Shown: one piece after another, positions 1 to 4,443 of the stretch
Layout: the number at the start of each line of letters is the position of its first letter
Position numbering within the stretch: position 1 is the stretch's first letter
From: Sulfurospirillum sp. UBA6790
GTDB lineage: Bacteria; Campylobacterota; Campylobacteria; Campylobacterales; Sulfurospirillaceae
Direction: 5' to 3'
NCBI GenBank assembly: GCA_002452855.1
Contig: DKFS01000093.1
Coordinates: forward strand, 1-5,019
DNA length: 5,019 nucleotides
Notes under the pieces: model-generated
The model's database searches: none
Told to the model about the DNA's origin: nothing
Seen by the model: the letters and a program-made list of their open reading frames with translations, nothing else
Position numbers and translations under genes: made by a program

Positions 1-181
1 TCACTAAATCTGGCTGATGTTTAAAAAAAAGCTCATAGGCCTCTTCTCCGTCATTTGCCAAATATACCTCTTGAAAAAGAAGTCTTAAGAGTTCATAGAC
101 ATTGTTGCTAACACCGACATCATCTTCTGCGTATAAAACCCTGTAATTGGAAAGTTTTCTTAGCATCTTTTCATCCATCAT
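1..181 (-). CDS. Response regulator, N-terminal part of receiver domain (truncated by window edge)
   Basis: Sixty residues are visible, reading from an ATG at 179-181 (or the adjacent ATG at 176-178) leftwards off the window. The motif YRVLYAEDD (residues 13-21) is the first beta strand plus the acidic Mg2+-binding cluster of a CheY-like receiver domain. The following helix and strand (VYELLRLL, EVYLANDGEEAYELF) fit the fold, and QPDLV at the edge is the strand leading to the phosphoacceptor Asp, which should lie only a few residues outside the window. An AAAGGG Shine-Dalgarno at about 185-190 lies 3 nt from the first ATG and 6 nt from the second, so the second ATG may be the true start. The gene is divergent from the histidine kinase at 270-1868, which suggests that they are cognate partners. 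The output domain (DNA-binding, enzymatic or none) cannot be seen. The receiver assignment is secure; the pairing is inference. Confidence 0.88.
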   Translation of the reverse strand, partial: MMDEKMLRKLSNYRVLYAEDDVGVSNNVYELLRLLFQEVYLANDGEEAYELFFKHQPDLV

Positions 182-211
182 CAACCCTTTACATTTCTTA
201 AAAGAAGATAT

Positions 212-220
212 ACTATAACA
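212..220 (-). promoter_or_regulatory. Extended -10 promoter of the response regulator gene
   Basis: Read on the minus strand this is TGTTATAGT, a TGn extension followed by a TATAGT -10 box. The predicted transcript start near 205 would leave a leader of roughly 25 nt containing the AAAGGG ribosome binding site. No good -35 box is seen, which is usual for this phylum. The plus strand also offers TATACT at 209-214, so the direction of use is not certain. Confidence 0.45.
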
Positions 221-240
221 GCAATTTTTTCAATTTTTAA

Positions 241-246
241 TATTAT
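241..246 (+). promoter_or_regulatory. Possible -10 box of the sensor kinase gene
   Basis: TATTAT lies in a T-rich stretch (225-240) at the expected distance from the GTG start at 270. Initiation near 253 would give a short leader just long enough to include the Shine-Dalgarno at 258-263. The box is imperfect and the region is AT-rich, so TATACT at 209-214 is a real alternative. Confidence 0.35.
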
Positions 247-257
247 AGCAATTGTCG

Positions 258-263
258 TGGGAG
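258..263 (+). promoter_or_regulatory. Ribosome binding site that fixes the kinase start at GTG 270
   Basis: TGGGAG is a purine-rich Shine-Dalgarno ending 6 nt before GTG at 270-272. The in-frame TTG at 252-254 lies upstream of this site and has only an AT-rich stretch before it, so the longer reading would place the ribosome binding site inside the gene. Confidence 0.65.
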
Positions 264-269
264 TTTTTT

Positions 270-1868
270 GTGAAAATTATTAAAGAGAGCAATATCTCTA
301 AAATCATAACCTTTAGTACCATTTTTATTATCACTTCTTTGATGTTGTTCAACGGTTATTTTTTTATCACAAAGCAGTATGAAATCTTAGATGCCCAAAT
401 TGAAGATACACGAAAAACATTTGTAGAAAATAAGCGCGATGTCCTAAGACGCGAAGTTGATTCTATCATTAGCTTCATTGAGTTTAAAAAACAAAGAGCT
501 ATTTCTCTGAATATTGAAGATGAAGATGCTATTAAACAAGAGGTTTATGCATGGATTCGTCATATCCGTTTTGGAGGAGAAGAGCACAACTATATTTTTG
601 TCTATCAGGTTGAAAAGATGAGTGGTGGCGATCAATTTGCCAAAATGCTGATTAACCCAAACCGCCCCGATTTGGAGGGGCATTATATTTCAGATGCTTA
701 TACCGATGAAAACGGTAAAGCATTTAGAAAGATATTTTTGCAAGATATTCATGAAAAAGGTTACTCTTTTGTTGATTACATGTACAAAAAACCCGATAGC
801 AATATTGTTCGCCCAAAAGTCTCCTATTTTAAACTGTATAAAGATTGGAATCTGATTATTGCAGCGGGTGTTTATTTAGATGATATCGATAAAGAGATTG
901 CCATAGCAAAAACCCATTTTAAACATAAAGTTAAAGTCGAAGCGACTTCTGCCATTATTATCTTTCTTCTGTTTGCTATTATCGCAAACACGTTTGCCGT
1001 GATGCTTGGAAATCGAATTGAGCGCTTTTTAAACAATTACCACTCACAAGTACAGCAAAAAACCGATGAGCTGGAAAATCTAAATCGCACGCTAGAGAGT
1101 CGCGTACAAGAAGAGATACGTAAAAACAGAGAACAAGAACAGCTTCTCATTCAAAAATCAAAATTTATAGCTCTTGGAGAGATGATTAGCAACATTGCAC
1201 ATCAATGGAGACAACCGCTTTCCCAACTCTCAGCACTTTTAATGACACTCAAACTAAAATACAATATGGACAAGCTCGATAAAACGGCGATGGAAATCAA
1301 ATGTGTCGAAGCCGAAAATATTGTCGAATACATGTCCCATACCATTGATGACTTTAGAAATTTTTTCATGCCCAATAAAGATAAAAAAACATTTAGTATC
1401 CAAGCATCTATTGATGAAGTTTTACGAATTGTAGGTCAATCTATCGTCCATCAAGACATTATTATCGATATTGATATGCCACGCGATGCCTATGTCGTTG
1501 GTTATAAAAGTGAGTACGAACAAGTCATCTTAAATCTTCTCTCCAACGCAAAAGATGCCATTATCGCCTCTGGAAAGAAGAATGGTCGTATTTCTATTCG
1601 TTTAGAAAGTGATGAACATGTTGTTCGTCTTAGTATTCAAGATAATGGCGGTGGTATAAAAATTGAGCCTATTGAGCGTATCTTTGAGCCTTATATCAGC
1701 AGTAAAGAACAAAATGAAGGAACAGGCATTGGGTTATATATGGCAAAACTCATTATTGAAAAAAGTATGAGAGGGAAGCTTGATGTCAGAAATGAAAATG
1801 AAGGAGCTATTTTTACGATTGAGTTAGAAAGAGGTTTCAAAGAGGTGCTTGGCGGATCACCTCTTTGA
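270..1868 (+). CDS. Membrane-bound sensor histidine kinase with periplasmic Cache domain
   Basis: This is a two-component sensor of 532 residues if it starts at GTG 270; an in-frame TTG at 252 would add six. Domains in order: a transmembrane helix (about 12-33); a periplasmic Cache-type sensor (about 35-220), with HNYIFV at 106-111, then PDLEGHYISDAYTDENGK and a WNLIIAAGVYLDDID ending typical of Cache_2-like domains; a second transmembrane helix (about 226-249); a coiled-coil linker; a dimerisation/phosphoacceptor domain with IAHQWRQPL, the phosphorylated His being residue 311; and a HATPase_c domain. The ATPase shows an N-box (NLLSNAKDAI, Asn426), G1 (DNGGGI, Asp458), an F-box (IFEPY) and G2 (GTGIGL, from 484), so it appears catalytically complete. 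Cache domains commonly bind small organic ligands such as carboxylates or amino acids, but the ligand cannot be inferred here. No receiver domain is fused; the divergent response regulator is the likely partner. The last codons lie inside a perfect inverted repeat. Confidence 0.93.
   Translation: MKIIKESNISKIITFSTIFIITSLMLFNGYFFITKQYEILDAQIEDTRKTFVENKRDVLRREVDSIISFIEFKKQRAISLNIEDEDAIKQEVYAWIRHIRFGGEEHNYIFVYQVEKMSGGDQFAKMLINPNRPDLEGHYISDAYTDENGKAFRKIFLQDIHEKGYSFVDYMYKKPDSNIVRPKVSYFKLYKDWNLIIAAGVYLDDIDKEIAIAKTHFKHKVKVEATSAIIIFLLFAIIANTFAVMLGNRIERFLNNYHSQVQQKTDELENLNRTLESRVQEEIRKNREQEQLLIQKSKFIALGEMISNIAHQWRQPLSQLSALLMTLKLKYNMDKLDKTAMEIKCVEAENIVEYMSHTIDDFRNFFMPNKDKKTFSIQASIDEVLRIVGQSIVHQDIIIDIDMPRDAYVVGYKSEYEQVILNLLSNAKDAIIASGKKNGRISIRLESDEHVVRLSIQDNGGGIKIEPIERIFEPYISSKEQNEGTGIGLYMAKLIIEKSMRGKLDVRNENEGAIFTIELERGFKEVLGGSPL
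1838..1867. repeat. Perfect 10-bp inverted repeat overlapping the kinase stop codon
   Basis: Arms CAAAGAGGTG (1838-1847) and CACCTCTTTG (1858-1867) are exact reverse complements around a 10-nt loop. The right arm contains the first two bases of the TGA stop. No proper T-run follows on either strand, so it is not a textbook intrinsic terminator. It could protect the 3' end of the kinase mRNA or slow a polymerase arriving from the convergent lipoprotein gene. Confidence 0.6.
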
Positions 1869-1871
1869 GTC

Positions 1872-1912
1872 ATACTTCTCGAAGAAAATATGAAATTCGC
1901 TAAGAGAAGTAT
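1872..1912. repeat. 9-bp inverted repeat in the convergent intergenic gap
   Basis: Arms ATACTTCTC (1872-1880) and GAGAAGTAT (1904-1912) are perfectly complementary, separated by a 23-nt loop. Lying 3 bp past the kinase stop and between convergent genes, it may contribute to transcript ends in both directions, but the loop is long and no T-tract follows. Confidence 0.45.
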
Positions 1913-1929
1913 AGGAATTCAAAGTAAAC

Positions 1930-1954
1930 GAACGGTTAACTAAAGTAAACCTTC
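1930..1954 (-). terminator. Weak candidate terminator of the lipoprotein gene
   Basis: On the minus strand GAAGGTTTAC can pair with GTTAACCGTTC, with one T-T mismatch, one bulged G and a TTTA loop. It starts about 6 nt past the lipoprotein stop codon. The following minus-strand sequence is only moderately T-rich (GTTTACTTTG), so the strength is doubtful. Confidence 0.35.
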
Positions 1955-1960
1955 CGTGAT

Positions 1961-2506
1961 TTAATTGAGCTGGATGGTTTCTTCTTGTGGAACACTCAAC
2001 ACTTGGTGAGCTTTATTTCGAACTCCAGGTAAATCAGGTTCAGCGCCTGGTTTAGAGTTTGTTTTTTTCTTCGCATACGTTTTTGGCGCTTTTGATGGTG
2101 TTGTTGGCGTGATTTTGCCATTTTTAAAATATCCAGCTTTAATCACAAACAGTTCGGAGAGTTTCATTCCATCAAAAGAGGCATAAACAAGGTCTCCTTC
2201 GTTGGCAAGAACTGTTCTATTATTAAAATTGACATACGGTAATTTTCCATTGGTCGTTTCTATACCATCAATTTCATAATTCCATAATTGAGTATTAGCA
2301 TCATACGTAACGTGAAGCAAAACACCTTTGATATAATTTTTACCTACTAAGCGAGATAATTTTGGGTTTTCTTTCTCACTATTTGATTTTTGATTGGAAA
2401 CATTTTGTGTATGAATTTCAGGCTTTTGAGGTGCTGAATTAAAAGCACATCCTTGAATAAAAAGCAATAAAAGTGCTACACAAAGATACGAGATAACATT
2501 TTTCAA
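1961..2506 (-). CDS. Unrecognised lipoprotein with central beta-rich region
   Basis: The protein has 181 residues and starts at TTG (2504-2506), supported by an AAGGA Shine-Dalgarno at 2513-2517 with a 6-nt spacer; no in-frame ATG or GTG fits better. Residues 1-19 are a signal peptide with a hydrophobic core (LLLLF) and the lipobox IQGC, so Cys20 would be lipidated. The +2 residue is Ala, not Asp, which by the E. coli rule favours the outer membrane. Residues 23-50 are a polar, Asn/Ser/Lys-rich linker. Residues 55-125 look like alternating beta strands with the pattern GVLLHVTYD, LWNYEIDGI, GDLVYASFDG, LFVIKAGY, suggesting a small barrel or OB-like fold, though this is inference. The tail (128-181) is rich in Lys, Pro and Thr and probably disordered. 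I do not recognise the family. It is a single-gene unit between the convergent kinase and the divergent ssrA, with no operon partner to suggest a role. Confidence 0.85.
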   Translation of the reverse strand: MKNVISYLCVALLLLFIQGCAFNSAPQKPEIHTQNVSNQKSNSEKENPKLSRLVGKNYIKGVLLHVTYDANTQLWNYEIDGIETTNGKLPYVNFNNRTVLANEGDLVYASFDGMKLSELFVIKAGYFKNGKITPTTPSKAPKTYAKKKTNSKPGAEPDLPGVRNKAHQVLSVPQEETIQLN

Positions 2507-2525
2507 AACAAATCCTTAACTATTT

Positions 2526-2554
2526 TTGTAAATTATATCAAAATATGGTAGAAT
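2526..2554 (+). promoter_or_regulatory. ssrA promoter (-35 TTGTAA, 17-bp spacer, extended -10 TGGTAGAAT)
   Basis: TTGTAA (2526-2531) is a four-of-six match to the -35 consensus, spaced exactly 17 bp from TAGAAT (2549-2554), which is preceded by a TG at 2546-2547. Initiation near 2561 would give a precursor with a short 5' leader, to be trimmed by RNase P at position 2569. A strong promoter suits an abundant housekeeping RNA. Confidence 0.75.
2532..2540 (-). promoter_or_regulatory. Extended -10 promoter of the lipoprotein gene
   Basis: On the minus strand this reads TGATATAAT, a perfect TGn plus consensus TATAAT. Initiation near 2525 would give a leader of about 19 nt carrying the AAGGA site. 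No clear -35 is visible. The box lies within the spacer of the ssrA promoter on the opposite strand. Confidence 0.75.
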
Positions 2555-2568
2555 TGCGTTCCTAAATT

Positions 2569-2946
2569 GGGGCTGACATGGCTTCGACAGGAGTAGTTTT
2601 AGCTTATGGCTGCATGTCGGAAGTGAGGGTCTTCCGTTACACAACCTTCAAACAATAACTGCTAACAACAGTAACTATCGTCCTGCTTACGCTCTAGCTG
2701 CGTAAGTTTAACAAATAATGGACTGCTCTCCCCTTCGATGCTATCTTAGGAGGTCTCGGAGAGTATCATAGCTTTGATAGATATACTGCACGAACGCCTT
2801 TACGTGCAGCGAAGTTAAAGGCTCGTTTTGCGTAGTTTTCTGATTGTTGTACGAAGCAAAATTAAACACTATCAACAATATCTAAGCATGTAGACGTCAT
2901 AGGTGGCTATTTTTGGACTGGGGTTCAATCCCCCACAGCTCCACCA
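2569..2946 (+). ncRNA. ssrA: Transfer-messenger RNA (tmRNA, SsrA)
   Basis: This 378-nt RNA rescues ribosomes stalled on broken mRNAs and adds a degradation tag, working with SmpB. The 5' end GGGGCTG pairs with CAGCTCC at the 3' end, including the G3-U70 wobble that alanyl-tRNA synthetase requires, and the CCA is encoded (2944-2946). The T arm is TGGGG-TTCAATC-CCCCA. Pseudoknots can be traced. PK1: CGGAAG/CTTCCG (2618-2623, 2631-2636) with TGAGGGT/ACCTTCA (2624-2630, 2644-2650). PK2: CTCTCC/GGAGAG (2726-2731, 2758-2763) with CTATC/GATAG (2741-2745, 2776-2780). PK3: CTGCACG/CGTGCAG (2786-2792, 2803-2809) with GCCTTTA/TAAAGGC (2796-2802, 2816-2822). PK4: TTTTGC/GCAAAA (2826-2831, 2856-2861) with ATTGTTG/CAACAAT (2843-2849, 2873-2879). 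It is one-piece, not the split (permuted) type. SmpB is not encoded in this window. Confidence 0.98.
2661..2705 (+). other. ssrA: tmRNA tag reading frame (ANNSNYRPAYALAA, TAA stop)
   Basis: The resume codon is GCT at 2661, eleven bases after the end of PK1, and the frame closes at TAA 2703-2705. The 14 encoded residues follow the Ala carried by the tmRNA itself. The Ala-Ala end is the C-terminal signal recognised by ClpXP-type proteases. The ...PAYA-x-AA core is the Campylobacterota pattern, with Arg before the Pro and Leu before the final AA as departures from the C. jejuni tag as I recall it. Confidence 0.93.
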
Positions 2947-2961
2947 ATTTAGTTTTTGTTA

Positions 2962-2977
2962 GGCTTCGCCCTTTTTT
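2962..2977 (+). terminator. Likely ssrA terminator (short hairpin plus T-run)
   Basis: GGC-TTC-GCC (2962-2970) forms a very short hairpin followed by C and six T residues, starting 15 nt after the mature tmRNA end. The T-tract is good but the stem is only 3 bp, so termination may be incomplete and some transcripts could run into the NfeD gene. Confidence 0.45.
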
Positions 2978-2986
2978 ATTTTATAG

Positions 2987-2992
2987 TATAAT
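2987..2992 (+). promoter_or_regulatory. -10 box of the nfeD-qmcA operon
   Basis: This is a consensus TATAAT just after the ssrA T-run, predicting initiation near 3000 and a leader of about 42 nt. There is no TG extension and no recognisable -35. The T-rich sequence upstream (2972-2982) resembles the -35 region of Campylobacterota housekeeping promoters. Confidence 0.6.
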
Positions 2993-3041
2993 GCTTCTTT
3001 GACCACGTTGATCGTTATGATTTAAACAAGGAGTAAGGCTT

Positions 3042-3485
3042 ATGGTATGGTATATTTGGGCTAGTTTAGGCATTTTAGCCATTGTTTTTGAAATTGCAAG
3101 TCCAACGTTTTTTGCTCTATTTATTGGACTTGGTTTTTTAGGCTCTGCTCTCTTCTCTTACTTTATTGAAAATTCTCTTATTCTTCAAATCTTAATAGCA
3201 CTTATAGGCATGTTTGTGGGTGTCATCGTTTTCAAACGTCAAAAAGTTGCAAATGTCCCTGCTTCAAAAGTAGGTCAATCCGATGAATTTATTGGTATGC
3301 AAGGAAAAGTTATCCAGGAAATTTCTTCTCAGACAGAAGGAAACGTCAAACTCTTGTTCCCTGTTTTAGGAAAGAGTGAGTGGTTGGCGCAAAGCGAAAA
3401 TGACGAAACACTTCCAGTCGGAACGCATATCGAAATCATAGCAATCCATGGGAATTATCTTCTGGTAAAACCTATCTCAAACTAA
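3042..3485 (+). CDS. NfeD-family integral membrane protein (short form, partner of SPFH protein)
   Basis: The protein has 147 residues and starts at ATG with AAGGAG at 3028-3033 and an 8-nt spacer. The N-terminal third is hydrophobic, with three membrane segments at about 3-18, 22-41 and 45-64. The early Glu and Pro (FEIASPTFF, 16-24) match the usual NfeD pattern. A basic FKRQK at 64-68 marks the cytoplasmic edge. The C-terminal part (about 83-146) has the NfeD OB-fold pattern: GMQGKVIQ, then SEWLAQSE, VGTHIEIIAIHGNYLLVKP. It lacks the N-terminal ClpP-like protease domain of long NfeD proteins and is close in size to E. coli YbbJ (about 150 residues). Short NfeD proteins are typically encoded next to stomatin/QmcA-type genes and are thought to form a membrane complex with them. 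The exact biochemical role is not settled. Confidence 0.9.
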   Translation: MVWYIWASLGILAIVFEIASPTFFALFIGLGFLGSALFSYFIENSLILQILIALIGMFVGVIVFKRQKVANVPASKVGQSDEFIGMQGKVIQEISSQTEGNVKLLFPVLGKSEWLAQSENDETLPVGTHIEIIAIHGNYLLVKPISN

Positions 3486-3490
3486 AGGAG
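3484..3490 (+). promoter_or_regulatory. qmcA ribosome binding site overlapping the nfeD stop codon
   Basis: AAAGGAG shares two bases with the TAA stop of the NfeD gene and lies 5 nt before GTG 3496. The layout suggests translational coupling, with ribosomes finishing NfeD passing directly to the downstream start. Confidence 0.8.
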
Positions 3491-3495
3491 TTTGC

Positions 3496-4416
3496 GTGAA
3501 TACACCTATTGATTTAAGCCTTTCATTTTTTATTATTTTACTGGTAGCTGGTGGTTATCTACTCTATCAAATGGTACGGATTGTTCCGCAAGGTGAAGAG
3601 TGGGTCATTGAACGTCTTGGAAAATTTCACACGATTTTAAAACCGGGACTTAATTTTCTCATTCCTGTTTTAGACCAAGTTCAAACAAGACTCAATACCA
3701 AAGAACTTATCCAGCAAATGAAAGCACAAGAAGTCATTACCAAAGACAATGCTGTTGTGATTATCAGTGCCGTTGTCTTTTATAAAATAAGCGACCCTGC
3801 AAGAGCAGTGTATTCGATTGATGATTTTGAGTTAGCCGTTGCGAATATGGCAGCGACCACGCTGCGCTCCGTTATAGGCAATATGGAACTTGATGCTTCT
3901 TTATCAGGTAGAGAGACTATCAAAGCCTCTGTTTCTGAGAAAATCAGCGACCATTTGGAGCAATGGGGATTGTCTTTGACGGCAGTTGAAGTTCAGGATA
4001 TTCGCCCGAGTGACAGTTTACAAGAAGCGATGGAAAAACAAGCCGCGGCAGAACGCGAGAAAAAGGCACTCATTATGAAAGCCGAAGGTGAAAAACAAGC
4101 CGCTATTGCTAAAGCGGAAGGGTTTAAACAGTCTATGATTTTAGAAGCAGAAGGAAAACTAGAAGCTGCGCGTAGAGAAGCCGAGGCGAAAGTTGCACTT
4201 GCCAACGGTGACCAAGCCGCGATGGAAGCGATAGCATCACAAATCAAAAACGGTGATGCACCCAGCTATTTACTAGCACAACGCTATATCGACAGTGTAC
4301 AATCTCTTTCGCACTCAGAAAACAGCAAAGTTGTCTTTATTCCAGCAGACCTCAAACACAGTCTTGAAGGTGTTGCAGGAAATCTCAGCACTCTTTTTTC
4401 TACGCTCAATAAATAA
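3496..4416 (+). CDS. qmcA: QmcA/stomatin-like SPFH (band 7) membrane protein
   Basis: The protein has 306 residues, almost the length of E. coli QmcA (305), and starts at GTG 3496, which the Shine-Dalgarno at 3484-3490 supports. One N-terminal transmembrane helix (about 9-26) is followed by the SPFH domain (about 27-185), with the stomatin/QmcA signature VPQGEEWVIERLGKF at 30-44 and LKPGLNFLIPVLDQV at 48-62. Residues 184-238 form a helical segment of five 11-residue repeats with recurring AEG or AE motifs. The C-terminal part (YLLAQRYIDSVQSLS, KVVFIPAD) is typical of the paraslipin/QmcA branch and unlike HflC or HflK. Such proteins assemble into large membrane rings or cages and are linked to membrane microdomains and protease quality control. 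The gene lies 10 bp downstream of the NfeD gene in an evident operon. Ortholog-level naming is by family resemblance; the substrate or client is unknown. Confidence 0.92.
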   Translation: MNTPIDLSLSFFIILLVAGGYLLYQMVRIVPQGEEWVIERLGKFHTILKPGLNFLIPVLDQVQTRLNTKELIQQMKAQEVITKDNAVVIISAVVFYKISDPARAVYSIDDFELAVANMAATTLRSVIGNMELDASLSGRETIKASVSEKISDHLEQWGLSLTAVEVQDIRPSDSLQEAMEKQAAAEREKKALIMKAEGEKQAAIAKAEGFKQSMILEAEGKLEAARREAEAKVALANGDQAAMEAIASQIKNGDAPSYLLAQRYIDSVQSLSHSENSKVVFIPADLKHSLEGVAGNLSTLFSTLNK

Positions 4417-4417
4417 T

Positions 4418-4440
4418 ATGAAAGCCTTTTAGGCTTTCAT
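4418..4440. terminator. Bidirectional intrinsic terminator between convergent genes
   Basis: ATGAAAGCCT (4418-4427) and AGGCTTTCAT (4431-4440) form a perfect 10-bp stem with a TTT loop. It sits 1 bp after the qmcA stop and 3 bp before the stop of the convergent gene. Following sequence is only partly T-rich (CATTTA on plus, ATTATTTATT on minus), better for the minus-strand transcript. Confidence 0.7.
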
Positions 4441-4443
4441 CAT

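Noticed and set aside
444..683. Minus-strand open frame of 79 codons inside the kinase gene
   Set aside because: It lies antisense to the well-supported Cache domain, has no ribosome binding site and no recognisable protein features.
1691..1873. Minus-strand open frame of 60 codons overlapping the kinase 3' end
   Set aside because: It is antisense to the conserved ATPase motifs, and its sequence follows from the codon composition of the kinase.
1868..1960. Possible small protein or RNA gene in the convergent gap
   Set aside because: No ribosome binding site with a start codon and no clear promoter is present; the inverted repeats are better explained as transcript-end structures.
2601..2900. 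Several strong inverted repeats resembling attenuators, or a possible CRISPR-like or IS-end structure
   Set aside because: All are accounted for by the pseudoknots and the long helix of the tmRNA.
2930..2946. Possible tmRNA 3'-end integration site (attachment site) for a genomic island
   Set aside because: The tmRNA 3' end is a common integration target, but no second copy of this end and no integrase is seen downstream; core-type genes follow immediately.
3993..4247. Minus-strand open frame rich in Ala and Ser within qmcA
   Set aside because: It is the antisense reading of the Ala/Glu/Lys repeat region; the low-complexity composition reflects the repeats in the real gene.
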